From Camellia lanceoleosa (lineage: Eukaryota; Streptophyta; Magnoliopsida; Ericales; Theaceae), in assembly GCA_025200525.1 (NCBI GenBank), contig CM045770.1, forward strand, positions 126,333,429-126,397,428: a stretch of DNA of 64,000 bases, given 5' to 3'. Below the pieces are notes generated by a model. The model had not been told where the DNA came from. It made no database searches and saw only the letters and a list, made by a program, of their open reading frames with translations. A program made the position numbers and the translations under genes. Shown here piece after piece: positions 12,055 through 25,700 of the stretch (position 1 is the stretch's first letter; every line of letters begins with the position of its first letter).

Positions 12055-12609
12055 GTCACATTTTAACGTCCAAGTATCCAAAAAGAAAAACAAGCTCTAG
12101 ACAATTGAGAAATAAGTATTTTAAAACTATCAAACCATGATTTTTTTCAAAAATTAAAATTTTGTTTGCCATATTGCTAAATTCACAATTAAAAGAAGTA
12201 TCAAATAAAAGAAGTATCAAATAAATATATCTGAAGTACATTTTACATAAAATTTTCTTCCTTTCAATTATGAAAGATCAAAAGTTCATTCTTTCTAAAG
12301 TATGAAAGTTTCTTTTAAGTTGTGTTTGGATCATAAATTTAAATATAGATTTAAAAAAAAAAGAAAAAGAAAAAGAAAGAGAAAATATAAATAAAATATA
12401 ATTACATTTCACACTTTTTCTTTTTTTCTTTCTAAATCTCTATTCAAATATATGATTCAAACACAACCATAAAAATTCAAAAATTTTGGATTTATTGTAC
12501 AGGGCTATTAATTCTTGTGCTATTTAATATATCACTCATGAGCTGAGCATTACTCTTAAAATTATTATTTAAATTCATGATTAATGATAGTATACCTGAA
12601 GTGTATCCA
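12055..12609. other. AT-rich sequence downstream of the NLR gene
   Basis: Likely 3' UTR and intergenic DNA. AATAAA-type signals occur near 12205-12220, so transcription may end here. No other gene or clear repeat end was recognised. The outer retroelement's homology begins near 12610. Confidence 0.4.
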
Positions 12610-12862
12610 ACAATTCACTGTAGTTTATAGGAAAGTCAAAATAATAGGGACCAAATTGACATATTCTGTAAACTACAAGGATCAAATTGAAATAGCATTT
12701 GATTTTTCGTCCATCAAATTTAACTACCATTATTTATTGGACTAATATGACACAATCCGTAAAATTCAGGGGCAAAATTGATCAAATTAAAACAACATGA
12801 ACCAAAGTGAAAAAAAAGATAAACTATAGGGACTACTGCTGCAATTTGTCCCAAAAAAAAGT

Positions 12863-12920
<58 letters not shown>

Positions 12921-13838
12921 GAGTTTCTGTTTTGTGGTTCAAAAGAAGGAAAAGAAATGAATGAAGGTTGATGGAATGGAGGCAGCGTGGCAGGACCCCA
13001 CGTGGGCTTGCTTCATTTATTATTATTTTATTTTATGTATATCCATCTCTTTCTATATATAAATGGTTGGTGGCCCAAATTTACATGGCTCAAATGTCTC
13101 AAAACAACATCGTTTTGGCAACAAAACGACGTCATTTTGATACAATCGGGCTATTCGGGCTACACACATTTGGGCCATCAAGCATTTTTCATATATAATT
13201 AAAAGTACATTTAGCAACATTATAAGATTTTGTAACCTAATTTATAAAATGATATTATTGTTTCCTCATCACAAAATATATTTTGTTTGATAGTATACAT
13301 CATAAATATTCATAACTCCCAGGTAGTAAAATAAGTAATAACGATACTAATAATAACAACAACAATAATAGGTGGTTACAAACGAATCGTGATTCAATCA
13401 ATTAGATCCAAAATGAATCAAATTTAATAATTTAAAATAAATCTCTAACTGAGATTAAACCCACCATTAACATAATCAAATATGAATTAAAACAATATAG
13501 TTTGGGTTAATTAAATGAAATCCCTAAAATTAAATTCATATCCACAGTCAATACTCAAGACCCAAGAATAATTAAAACTGAAACTAAAAAAAAAATTGCC
13601 AAGTACGCTTTACGAAGTCGAAATCAAGAAGTAATATAATTTATTTTTATCAATTTAAATAGAATGGCCCATGACACCACAACTACAATAATAATAACTA
13701 CACAATCAAACAATTTGGAAATTCATACCAATCCAACTCCAATCAATACCCGAGCCCACAAACATATTAAAAAAATTACTAAACAAATACCGAAAAGAAT
13801 AATAAATAAATAAATTTAATTTGATTTAACTCGTTACA
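12610..13838 (-). repeat. Left (3') LTR fragment of the outer element
   Basis: It is collinear with 31190-31989, 32219-32341 and 34488-34627 of the right LTR; for example caatcaattagat, aagaagtaatataattta and ccaactccaatcaatacc are shared. The right copy has the MITE and the 2146-bp solo LTR where this copy is uninterrupted, so this copy shows the empty sites. A stretch at about 13060-13190 is present only here. The part corresponding to 19683-31030 is missing, so the outer end is truncated near the NLR gene. Confidence 0.65.
12863..12918. repeat. Compound microsatellite (TG)n(AG)n
   Basis: An uninterrupted TG run changes into an AG run. The equivalent position in the right LTR copy, near 31430, lacks the expansion, so it grew after the LTRs were formed. 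Confidence 0.9.
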
Positions 13839-13856
13839 ATCTCTCTCTCTCTTAAG
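13839..13856 (-). other. Polypurine tract of the outer element
   Basis: On the minus strand this reads CTTAAGAGAGAGAGAGAT, immediately before the LTR start TGTAACGAG. The following sequence (aaggaattttgcccttgaaatt on +) resembles that beside the polypurine tract of the inner LARD element at 22729-22760, showing that the two families are related. Confidence 0.65.
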
Positions 13857-15386
13857 GAATTTTGCCCTTGAAATTCGCCTTGATAAAAAAATAAAATAAT
13901 GAGATTTACTCGTAACATAATTACTTGAGCCTTAAAATCTCAATAACCATTTTCTCATTGAGAAATTCCTTCAATACCCCAAACACATACTAAGCTCACT
14001 CTCAAGAATTTAACGCTCTCTTACCTCCCATTGTAAAAGACATTGTAACCAAAATTGAAACTCTTAGACTTACTTTAATCAAGAGTTGTAAACACAACAA
14101 TAACTCCTCAATGATGGTACTATTTATAGCTTGAATCAAATAAGAATGATGAACAATCTAATCCAATCAACCTAAATATCAGGATAACATTTCTTTTTAA
14201 TTACATCCACAAAATTATTTTACCAATATGAAGTAACAAATCTTCAATAGACTCAAAAATAAAGGGTTCGTTTGGTTTGATTTTGTGAAAAAATTTTGGA
14301 AAATTTTCTCTACAAATAAGTTTTCAAAAGTAATCAAACCAAACAAATTTTTTCAAAAAAATTTCCCAAAACACACAAACCAAACAAGTTTTCCAAACAA
14401 ATCTCTCTCACACACATATCAAATCAATCACTTTTTCTAAAATTCTCTCTCAAAATCATTTTCCAAAACATCTTTTGAAAAAAACCAAACCAAACATGTT
14501 TTCGTACTTTTTATCTCTAAAACACATCTCTCAAACACAAACCAAACATACCCAAAATTTCTACACCCATCAACTATCCATAATATTAAGCTACACTACT
14601 TTATAGAAGCCACCCCTCAACTTAAAACCATCATACTAGAATTTCAACCAACAATCCGTAATAGAAAGGGAAAATATAGGTGACTTTGCAACATATAAAG
14701 GGTTAATTAAAATCAATCAAGCTCGCAATTGGAATACAGCCATACTCACTCTCTCACTTGAACACGTTCAAACACCTCCACAAAATTTGCTCACTCTACA
14801 CAACTACTTCAACATGTCATAGCAACAAAAGAATCCAACTATTTTAAAAAGCACTCAGAAAAGTATTCAAACGTTACACACCATTAAAGATGACTCACCA
14901 CAAATTATCTTTTCCATAATTTGGTGTAACAATCTACTTAAAATCAACCCAAAGTGATTATCTCAAGACTCTTAACTAATGAGAACACCCTCCCTTTAAA
15001 GATACACTTCAATAATATATTTTGTAACTTCTATAATCACAAGACAACTAATACATCTCAACATTAAAACAAATCCGCACTCCATTACCTAATTTGAAAC
15101 TAAACAAACACAAATAATAACTTGAAATATTTCATCTCATAAGAACCTCCATTCATTTCCTAATATAATCATATTCATTTTGAATTACTTTATACAAAGC
15201 AGAATTCACAAATCACCATAGTCTCAATGTTCGACCTATAACCATAAGAAACACATACACTCACGAAATATAATACGACCACGCCAAACACACTACTTGA
15301 AAATTCTAAGCCATAACCTTAATTGCCCAACCAAGCAATATATATATATATATTTTAAGGGTTTCTCTATCCCTTTCACTCGACAA
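13857..15386 (-). other. Non-coding interior of the outer element
   Basis: The + strand is rich in A and C and poor in G, with many stops in all frames. It holds a MITE (14264-14553). No gag, protease, reverse transcriptase or integrase signature was found, so the element appears non-autonomous. The same composition marks the interior of the LARD element at 22743-26789. Confidence 0.5.
14264..14553. mobile_element. MITE with GGGT(T/A)..GTTTGGTTTG ends (290 bp)
   Basis: The left end is gggttcgtttggtttg. The right end reads back as gggtatgtttggtttg. Possible 3-bp duplication AAA on both sides. The arms are long and imperfectly self-complementary around 'aaattttggaaaa'. It is the same family as 48601-48889, which has almost the same length. 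Confidence 0.7.
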
Positions 15387-18300
15387 ATCCCTTTTAAGGG
15401 TGTGGAATTGGGTTTTAACCATTTGGAGAAATTGAATAAAAAGTGGAAGCACATCAGACTTCTTTTTAAGCAAATAAACCCAAGTACACCTAGAATTAGG
15501 GGTGGTCACGGATCGGATTTGTGTGGTTTGTGGTTCGATTTTGACCCGCCTAAATCTATACGGTTTGGAAAAAAGTCAACCTATAACCGCCCGCAGTGCG
15601 GTTTGTGCAAATAGGGTTCGCGGATGTGCAGGTGGTTTGCAGTTTGGACTTTTTTCTTTAACAATCTATGAAGAACATATTCAATTAATCAAACAATGTT
15701 TTGTAACAGATTCAATTTCAATTAATCTAACAATCTAACAGATTCAATTTCAGATTAAATTATAATTCAATAACAGATTCAATTAATCAAACAATGTTCT
15801 GTACAAGTCTATGAAGAACAGCAACAAATTCAATTTCGGATTCAATTAAACAGATTCTAAATAGATTTTGTCAAAAATTCAATAACAGTTCAATTAATGA
15901 AACAAGGATTAATATCATCATCAAACACAGATATCAATAACAGATTCAATTAATTAAACAAGGATTAATATCATCATCAAACACACATATTAATAACAAA
16001 TTCAAAGATGAACAAATATCATCAACAAACACCACCTACTGTTGCCTAAAAAACAACAGTAGATCTTGCGAAGGTGCATCTTGCGGGGAGAGAGTTAGAG
16101 ACAGAGACAGAGAGACACTTAGTTGAGAGTTGCCACAGAGAGAGAGAGAACCGATCTTGTGAAGGTCGATTGGAGGGAGAGAGAAGAGAGAGTGAAAAGA
16201 TCTTGCAAAGATAGATCTTGTGAAGGTGGATCTTGTGAAGGTGGATTAGTCGATCGGTGGATTAGGATCTTACGAAGGCCTTGCAAAGGTGGATCGGTCG
16301 ATTAGTAAGAGTTGCCGGAGAGACGGAGTGGGGGTCAATCGGTAAGTGAGAGAAGATGAAAGAACGAGAGAGATGGAAGGAAAATGAGTAAGAGAAGAGA
16401 ACTAGGGATTAAGATTAGGTTTGGTTTGTTTGGACAGCGCAGAACAACCAAAAATATCTAGGATATAGATCATAGATGAACAGTCCAGGCATTTTCTATA
16501 AAAAAAAAAAAAAAATTATTCTAAGTGTGAGCGGGTTGTGGCGAGTGCAGGTCAAACCCGCAACTCGAATAATTGTTATATTCCAAACCACACCCGACCC
16601 TATTATGTTTGTGAAACCGCCCATATGTGTGCAGGTCGGTTCGGGTAGGGGCAGTTTGTGCGGGTCAGATAACCTGTTGCCTTGCCCTACCTAGAATGGT
16701 CATCTATAAAAATCACATAATAGCGATGCCCAAAAAAAGCCAAAAGCGGAGAAGGACCCTAGATATCAGAGAGAATAATGTCAAACATACAGGAGGTGCG
16801 ATACATGCGAGGAATATAAGAAGTACGAGTATGTTTAGGCAATTCACAAACAACACAATGAAACTGATGATCCTTGCAAGCTTTATTAAGTGACGGAAAA
16901 AGTAAACAAAAATAATTAAAGTTTGCATATCCTAAACGAGCATGCCACAAGGCTAAAGTCTGAAAAGAACACACATAGGAAGATGACTCAAGTAACACAG
17001 CTGCTTGCAAGCCAGAAGTGATAGGATGAGAAGGTGTTGGGTTCCCGAAGTAGTATAGCCCGTCATGCTCAAACCCCCTGCGAAAAATCTTATTCGAAGT
17101 CAAATCCTGTAATAAGCAATGAGTAGGTAAGAAAATAATAGCACAATGAAGGTTTTTAGCAAGGCGAGTAACAAAGAGAAGATTACAAGCAAAACGGGGC
17201 ACATGTAAGATAGAAGTAAGCGTAATATCAAACGATAAGGACACATCAGCCTTATGTTGGACAAGTGAAACAGACCCATCAGCAAGACATACAGTCTGAG
17301 CGGTAGTAGAGATGGGAGAGGATAAACAAGAAAACTCATCAGTCATATGATCATTGACCCCAGAATCCAATACCTAAGTAGGTGTAGTGCGAACATGAAA
17401 GGCTATAGGAGTACTTGTAGTGAGTGTGGCAGTGGAAGGGACGTTTGGAGACATGGTAGTGAATGAACCAAGTTGCTCTTGAAGGCGACCAATTTGAGCT
17501 TCAAGCTGATGAAGATCAAGAAAATGAGTCGGCTAAGGAGTACTAGATGTGTCGGCAATAACAGCAATATGGAGAGGTCCTGAAGGCCGTGTCTTTGCAA
17601 AGCGTTACTTCAACTCAGGATGAAGCTTGAAGCATTGTGCTTGGACATGACCAGCTGCGCCACAATAGTGGCAAATAACCTTGCTACTAGAAGCATGAGA
17701 ACTAAACTTGGAAGCAAGAGCCATCTGATCTGAAATTAAAGATAAGGCAGGAACGGATGAAGGAAGCAGAGCTGCCAATTGAATCAATCGACGACGATGC
17801 TTCTCGTTGTCAATAGTAGCAAAAGCCTCATATAAGGATGGCATAGGTGATGTGTTCAAAATCTGAATACGAAGAGACTTGAATTTAGGTTTTAAACCCA
17901 TCAGAAATTGATAGGTGTGCTGGCAAGCAAGATGAGCAGACACAATCGAAGCAACAACAGCTGGAAAATCACTCAATGGCCCATATTATGCTAACTCCTC
18001 CCAGCGAGACTGAAGATACTCAAAAAATTCAGCAACTGTAAAACCCAAAGCTTCCTGAGAGGCATGAGAAATATCTTGATAGAGCTCGAAAATCTTAGCA
18101 TCATTGTGGGCATGTGCGTACATTTGGGTAAGAGCACTCCATAACCAAGGAACTGTATCACAGTGCATGAACATGTTGTAGATACGTTCTTCTATAGAGT
18201 TGAACATCCAACCAAGGAAGGTGCAATTGTCAATATCCCATTAAACCCGCTTAGGATCATCAACGGGAGGTTGTGTCTCAATTTCCAGAAGCCATCCATA

Positions 18301-18462
18301 TTTGCCTCTATCCCCAAGGTAAAGACGTATAGACTGACTCCAAGCAACAAAGTTGCGACCATTAAGCAACACACTGATAATTCGATGAACCGAAACATGG
18401 GAGGCAAAGGAAATATCTGAACGAGGCATAATGCTCTGGGTTTGTGTAACAAAGTCAGACAT
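15387..18462 (-). pseudogene. Truncated Ty1/copia gag-protease-integrase remnant
   Basis: Read on the minus strand. Gag starts near 18462 (MSDFVTQTQS) and ends with a zinc knuckle CHYCGAAGHVQAQC (CCHC intact, near 17620-17670). The protease motif DSGVNDHMT is near 17365, then a pre-integrase LWHARLGY segment with CVVCELPKHTR, then the integrase start FIDDHSR. The integrase frame resumes at 15490 as CTWVYLLKKKSDVL after a hAT insertion within the same codon stretch, and stops being recognisable near 15387. There are in-frame stops near 18241, 17986, 17605 and 17525. Reverse transcriptase, RNase H and the 3' LTR are absent. In a living copia element these proteins package and integrate the element's own RNA copy. 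Confidence 0.85.
15497..16689. mobile_element. hAT-like element (1193 bp) inside the copia integrase
   Basis: It starts TAGGGGTGGTC and its end reads back TAGGGCAAGG. A perfect 8-bp duplication CCTAGAAT flanks it (15489-15496 and 16690-16697), as expected of hAT elements. Removing the insert and one duplication restores the copia integrase reading of the host sequence, which confirms the boundaries. The ends are GC-rich with 'cggttcg' and 'gcgggtc' phrases. The middle repeats 'caataacagattcaatt' and 'gatcttgcgaaggt'. No transposase. Confidence 0.85.
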
Positions 18463-18824
18463 TCTAAAACACCACAAAACCGAAGTAGCAGCGTCACACA
18501 AAAGACATGCTACTGAACGAACCGGTAGCCCAAGTAATAAGGAACACACACAGGTTGCTTACCAAATCAGTGACACACGACCCTAAAAGGGCTAGAAACC
18601 AACCCGAACCAACCCTAAAAGGATGTCGAACTGCACAGAACCAAGACAGAGCCTGGTCGGTTATTGTAGGAACCCCGACAATGACTGAAGAAGACTACCG
18701 AGGAAGTGAGAAAGGGTTTCGGGTGATGTAGGGTGGTTAAAAGGGGTTGGGTAGGTGAGTCGGCTACTAAGCAAGGGAGGAGAAGCTAGCGGTGGTGATG
18801 GGTAGGTGCGGCTAGGGTTTTTTT

Positions 18825-18839
18825 GCCTTTGATACCAAG
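18825..18839 (-). other. Primer binding site of the truncated copia element
   Basis: On the minus strand this reads CTTGGTATCAAAGGC, matching the 3' end of plant initiator tRNA-Met with a few changes. It sits eight bases inside the 5' LTR, the usual layout. Confidence 0.6.
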
Positions 18840-18847
18840 AAGAAAGT

Positions 18848-19028
18848 TGTACAATATTGGCTTACCCTAATTTGGGTGAGACCATGTCTATATATAATTA
18901 ATATAAGATACATCGGAAAAAAGGAATTAAATAGTTACACAATTAAATTCTAAAATAAAATCTCTAAATAACTATAATTTATAGAAATCACGGGATCTCC
19001 TAGATATACAATATTTTGTATTCTAACA
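18848..19028 (-). repeat. 5' LTR of the truncated copia element (181 bp)
   Basis: On the minus strand it starts TGTTAGAATACAAAATATTG and ends AATATTGTACA, with TG and CA ends and the short length typical of copia LTRs. There is no partner LTR in the window, in line with truncation at the other end. The adjacent sequence on the right (19029 onward) belongs to the outer element. Confidence 0.7.
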
Positions 19029-19682
19029 AACTATTCACCATGCAACATAATTTCTACTATTTTGAGGTCACACTTATGCCTACAATCATACAAATCGGTT
19101 AACCCATGCTTCAATGCTAATTCTACAACATCTTGACCCATTATTTCGGCCATATTAGTCTAACCTATCCCTTTCTCTTGGGGAAAGATATCCTCCTGAA
19201 AGGGGAACACCCCGAACACCCTAACGGCCTTTACTACGGCCTCTCCCACTTTATGACATTAGATATAAGAGATAGAATTAAGCTCAAAAGTAAATACTCC
19301 ACACTAATTCTCAAACGCCGCATACAAATTAAACATAAACCTACACATGTATCTACATCACATAAGGCAAACCACATAAGCACACAGTCACATAGAGCAC
19401 ATACAAGTTACCCCTCCAAGATATTGGTTCATTCCATAAACATTCAAAAACTTCCAAATAGAAACAACATTGATCAAGTGCTTTTGTAAAGAACTTCTAA
19501 GAATTTCATGGATGCAAATCACATCTCAAAATTTTAACCCCATACCCATATAGTCACAAAAACATGTTATCACATAGCACATAAGATAAACAACATTTTT
19601 GACGAGCGAAATGAACCCATTGTGGTAAAAATCACTTCCCGTGAGCCTCAAGTATTCAAACCCAGTAGCTTTGATACCAACT
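19029..19682 (-). other. Interior of the outer element near its primer site
   Basis: A- and C-rich non-coding sequence ending in the primer site at 19668-19680 (TTGGTATCAAAGC on the minus strand), two bases from the LTR. It resembles the interior end of the LARD at 26500-26789, for example 'cacatagcacataagataaacaac' in both. Confidence 0.55.
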
Positions 19683-20560
19683 TGTAACGCTCTGAAAAAT
19701 ATTGACATTTGATATATCTAGATTAACTCATATATGAGGACCAAACCCCATTACTTCCAATTATTAACATACAGAAACATTGAGTATTATAGACATTTTA
19801 ATAACTAATATTCACACTAAATTCCCATCTTTCCCTTAAAAACATTCAATGTGAGATTTAACAAAAAAAAGTCACCACATGCATTAAGATATTCATCATC
19901 CTTAAGATAAGAGTCTATAGCATGTGATAATAACAAGTTAAAGCAACAAAATACAAATTAATGCCTTAATGGCTACAAGTTCTAAGGCTTTGCCAGGTTA
20001 CAACAAAGTGGTTTTCAAACCCATACATAGATAGCCCTTGGTTTGTGAAAGAAAACAAAACAAATAAATGACTGAGCCTTGTGCTCCAAAAAGATCCTCC
20101 ACACCTTCACTTTGGCGGAGGCACACCACAATCACCTGAAAATGGTTTCCACTAAGGGATAAGCATAAAGCCCAACAGAGATAATCTAAATAAAGCGCAC
20201 CCAGTTTAACAATATCATGAGGTGCAATGCATAAGAGATGCCAATGCCAAAATCATAAGTTTTCTCATTTTGAAATTCTCATGCCATGCACTTGTTCAAA
20301 AATATAACCAATTCAATCATTCGTTTGACAAAACAAAAAGTGGTAAATACGATTCTGATAATCCCTAGGCTAGTGTTTGCAAATAGGCATAACTAGCGCT
20401 ACCAATCTCCACTTTACTGGCTCCTAACCAGAAGGCATGTGGTTTTGGTCTTTCACCCTAGATACTCAGGTCAACTTAAACAATACCAATCTGCACCCCC
20501 TATCCAGACAAACCAAACGTATTTACCCTATAATTCAACACATTTCAAATATTCTCAATG
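19683..20560 (-). repeat. Right LTR of the outer element, first segment
   Basis: It begins with the LTR terminus tgtaacgctctg and runs until the CAATG target duplication (20556-20560) of the inner element. It resumes at 29934. It shares short motifs with the inner LTRs, such as 'gcataaagccca' and 'ggtctttcaccctagatactcaggtcaac'. Confidence 0.6.
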
Positions 20561-22728
20561 TGTCGCGCCCGGATTTACACGGTCTGGCTCATGTGAATAA
20601 ATCACCCAACGATGAACAATAGATAACAACTCTCATGCAAATGAATATCATTTAGTCACACAATACATGTGTTTATCCGATTTCATATATTCCTAGATAC
20701 AACATTTAAGTCGACTGGATGTTCTGTAACTAAAAACATAGACAGATGTTTTAAATTAAATTGAACGCCCAGAGGCTTACATCATATACAAAGGGTGTAA
20801 CCCTTACAAGAATGACCCACGGCCAATAAATAACATCAATAGCCTATGGCCTACAAATAATAGAACCACCCTACACGATTCTAAACAAAATTTCACGTCT
20901 TAGTTCGCATCCACACTTGTACACTTGAAAAATATTTTTAGCCACGTAGGATGAGCATAAAGCCCAGTACAGAATATTTCAAAAACTAAACATCCTCCAC
21001 CAGCATAAATGATCATGATGCAATACATATATACAATATGTCCAAATGCATTTTCAAATCCATTTGACTTCCCAACAAAATCATTTCTTTCCAATTACGA
21101 AAAGCTTACATTTAATCAAAATGATTTCTGAGTTCAAAATTTTGTTTTATATAGAATTCCTTTCCAAAAACCAATCCAGGTATCTCAATACCAACTAGCA
21201 AATACATTGCTAAAACCATATCCAAACATCCTATTCCAAAACCAATATGAGAATAAATAAAATGGGTAAATCTCCTAGGCTAGTGTTCATATGAGTAACT
21301 ATACAAGTCAGAAGGCCATTTTTACCGATGCTAACTAGAAGGCTCGACACTTGCTGTGCGGGTTTAGCTCTTTCACCATGGACATACAGGTCAACTTAAT
21401 TCTGCTTTAACAACCCTCATAGCTTTACCACTTTATTTACCTTATTCCAATAGCACAATATGTGTGATTCAAAATATTGTTTTCCAAAACAATGTAAACG
21501 TTCCAAAACATAATACGGGAATTCCAAAACCTCTTTCCAAACATACAGTTTCAAATTTCAAAAATCCATTATATGCTCCATGATACGAATGATGTCAAAT
21601 TGCCTAATCCGCATGCAATTTTTAACACATGGTAATGCTATCTTCCACCGATAGCCAAAATAGTTATCTCTAATGCAATAATTAAAAGATAACAATACAA
21701 ATATATTCAATCCAATAATTTTCTAAAAAAATTCACCTTTCTAGAACATTTTCAAAAGAGTATTTAATTCTCGGTGTTTTCCAAGACCTCATTAAACTTT
21801 TCCAACCAAATCCATTTTCCAAAAACTCTATCCCATTTTCCAAAATCAACATCATTTAGGATTTTTTTCCCCCACAAATTGGGGTTTTTCTCTTTTAGAA
21901 AATCATATGCAAGTTTGTATATCAAAAGTAGATTTAATAGCAAAATCATAACCAACAACTCCCAATTTGGACAAACCCTCAACCCACAAAATATACCCCA
22001 AATGCAATCTAAGCACTACAAGATCTATATATTAAAACATACTACAAATATACCAACGAACTCATATTGAGTTAAGGAAATAGATCCTATCTCTTAAAAC
22101 GAAGAGGAGACAATAGAGAAAGAGAATGGAGAAACCTCAATAACGCTGAAACATAACTTTGTTCCGATCAAAAGAAGGCTCGCGGTGCACTCTACCTTTT
22201 TATCAACGGGACACGGGTGAAGAAATCAATAGATCTATGCGTATTTGTAAAGAGAAGGTGAGTTTTAGAGAGAGAAGCTCTAGATCTAGAGTTTTTAAAA
22301 TGTTTAGAGGGAGAGAGAAATGAAAAAGTGACTCAAAAATGTGACTTTACGATCTGATCTACATGCAGACCGCTCGAGCGCAAGAAGTGTCGCTCTAGCG
22401 TCCAGATACAAAAAGTGTGACCGCTCGAGCGCAAAAAACACTGCTTGAGCGAAGAATGCCAACTCCTAGTATCTCTGCAGGCCTGCAAAAGTCCTGAGAG
22501 TTCTCAAAGACCGCTCAAGCGTAAGAACTGTAACTCGAGCGAAGAAGCCAAAATTTGGGTAGAAACCATTTTGAAAAACTAACTCCCAACTTGTTCCAAA
22601 TGCAACCAAGACACTCCAATAACCCAACTCAATGAGGAATAAGGAGAGTAAGACATGAACAACTATAGAAGACAATGAAACCCAGATCCAGAACATCAAC
22701 GGGTCAGGTCCAAACTAGAATCGCTATA
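20561..22728 (-). repeat. 3' LTR of the LARD element (2168 bp)
   Basis: Nearly identical in order to 26790-29928. Its minus-strand start carries a cluster of GCTCGAGC-type palindromes at about 22370-22530, then a run 'agagagagaagctctagatctagag'. Its end is the conserved 'ggatttacacggtctggctcatgt' block near 20571. No coding content; the short minus-strand frames are artefacts. Confidence 0.8.
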
Positions 22729-22742
22729 ACCTTCCCCCCTTA

Positions 22743-25700
22743 AGGAATTTTGTTCCCGAAATTTAAGAAATGCCAAAACCAAAAAGGCTACCCAATCTAT
22801 AAAAGAAAACAAAAAACTAACCCAAGCTTAGATCCATTTGGGGATACGTTCCCAGATTCGGTCCGATACCTCGGGGCCCCAAAGACACCTGAACACCAAA
22901 ATACAAGGTACAAGCACGGATGCCTCTTCGACCCACATAACTCATAGTGGTCTATAAGACAAGGGACAACAACAACTACACGAACTCAAAGACGTCAACC
23001 ACGTCCTAAACGACCTACAACACCCAAATCACCATTGAGTGCTCAAATGCTCAGACACAGAGAGTAAAAAAATAAATAAAAGAAATTCCTCGCATACAAA
23101 GCTCCCAGTCAACTCTCTCGTAACTCGAGACATAAATAAAACACGATCAAACATTATGGCACATCAATGCTCGACAATTCTAAGTCCTTACAAAAATAAA
23201 CACATGTAACTGGCAACTTAGGCTAGGTCAAAACACGACTTCCTAATACATGATATAAGATACCTCATTTAGGTTAGAGAAAATTTCTTATTTTTCCCAT
23301 TTGTTTCAAAAACACTTTGCATTCCCAAAAGGTGTTCAAACTCGCACCGACACAACCCAAATACATTTTCAACCGTCCACAACAAAACTCAGAGATTTCC
23401 AAACTGTTTTTCCGAAACGACAAGTGTTATTCACAACACCAAAATTAGTTTCATTTTCAAAATATATATATATTTGATTTGTTGGATTTAGCTCTTTATT
23501 AAACCAAAAACTTACATTTCAAACCCAAAACCATTTTTTGTTCAAGAAAAGTACTTCAAGAAAAGTATCCAAGGCCACAACACCCAAACGATTTCCACCC
23601 CCCCCCCCCCTTAAAATCATTCATGAGCGTTCCTCTAGTCAACCATAACACAGTCACCCACAAAACCCATCACATCCACGGTGATGCCACAATACCAAAA
23701 CAAAACTTCCACAGAGAGAATCTCTTGAAATTTCTGAAGTACCAGCAACACAATAAGATTAGAGAAAGCGATTTCACACTCACAATCACATAATGCCGCA
23801 AAAGCGTTGTAAAATCGTAACCCCAAGCCGGTTACCACAAACTCGAAACAACTTCTCAACTGTCTATATGGGACTTACATGCCACACCATGACACCATTT
23901 AATTACATAGCCCTCAATTCCAACCTATTTCCGAGGTGACTATATGTCAACCAACCCAAATACTAACCAATCAACTATCCTACACCATTATTCCGCACCA
24001 GCCTCCACACACTGACATACCACTTAACTTCACATAACCCAACATCAACACCATCACCTTGCCCAACCTCACTAACTCCGAAATGGAGTTCCATACACAA
24101 CCTCACATGTTCGTTGAATCACTCTGGATTCCTCAAAGTTAACCTACAGTACTCTGGTTCTCATTTCACCCATTACACATATGCCTATGTGGCATGCACA
24201 TCCTTGCTTCACATTTGAGTTCGAAATGGACTTCTCAAGTTAAAACACAACACACCCCTCAAGTTAATGCACACTCCAACACTTCACACCACACACCCAA
24301 GGACCGATAAGGTCAAAACAACTCTGACGGAGCGCACCAATCACTCCACACAATCTTACTACTTCACTTGGAGTTCCACTATCCAAACTAAACAACAAAC
24401 ACCACACCAAAGTGACCCAGCACTATTGAACATTAAACTATTCAATCTAATCATTAAGTACACTATTGCCTTGCCAAGGCACCCTCTTGGGACCGCCCTG
24501 TGACCAATCCCCTTCTATACATCATCTAACAACAATACACAGACTATATACTGTTACACACCATACTAGCAAAACCTCATTACTTACTGCACAACATCTT
24601 ACCCTTAACCCCAATGGGTTACCTTGGTACTAACTCCCTCATTTTGCCAATGTACTCACAATCTCGATCAAGCTCACAACAATGAAATTCACATATTTAT
24701 TCTCTCGCAGCAAGTCAACTAGCAAAAGTCTACCACGCTACAATGCCATCGACACCACGTAACAACCCAAACCAAACAACAAGTAAACACAACACCTCCA
24801 TCCATCAGTGACTTATAAAGTCAACTCTCTAATCCACATTCTATCCCATCACCCATTATACGAGTACAACCAAAATACTAAGTTTCCTAGCCATCCTACT
24901 AGTTACTAATACTTACCGAACAAATACCCTAAACTAGACCCCAACACATGCACACAACACTTACAAGCTTTTCAAAGTCATACTATCCTAACTCCACAGA
25001 AGAACAAAAAAAGTTCTCAACCTCCTCCACTCGAGTCATAGAACACTACATTCCCAACTACTCTTTCAACCAACCTAGAACACTACGTGAGCCAAAACAC
25101 GGCCCATTTCTGAAGACAATCATCTCCTCACCGTCATTCCAAACCTTGACCAATAAATACAAAACCATTGTGACCCTACACATAGGTCACGTACCAACCA
25201 TGGGTTACATACCCGACCAACCCTTCCGAAAACATCTCTTAACTTAACCAGAATTGATGTACACACCTCCCACACCCAAATAAAATAAATAAATTCTAGA
25301 ACTTAGGAAATGTCCGCAGTACCACTGCCCAAAATACAACACAAGGTGTTCAGAACACACCACCCACCAAACACTAACAACCAATACTACGATAAGGGAC
25401 TAACATCCCTTTACAAGAAACAACTAATCAAACAATACCAAGATCCGCTAACAATACTCACCATTGAGGTACAAGTCTATACCCAACAAAACAATACGCT
25501 ATTCTCAAAACACTAGTAACTCTAAGTCTCTCTATACCCAGAATAAAGGAATACTCCACCTTTGGATACATCCTTACACCACACTGTACCGTTCTACTAG
25601 GTCAACTCTAAACCATCCCACTGCGACAACTTGTCGCCAAAACACCAACTCAAAACCAATCACACCATTCACGACCTCCTAACACACCTCATGCCTTACC

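Noticed and set aside
22466..23859. Minus-strand frames rich in Leu/Phe/Val in the LARD
   Set aside because: They match LTR or skewed interior sequence; two LTR copies do not preserve the frames.
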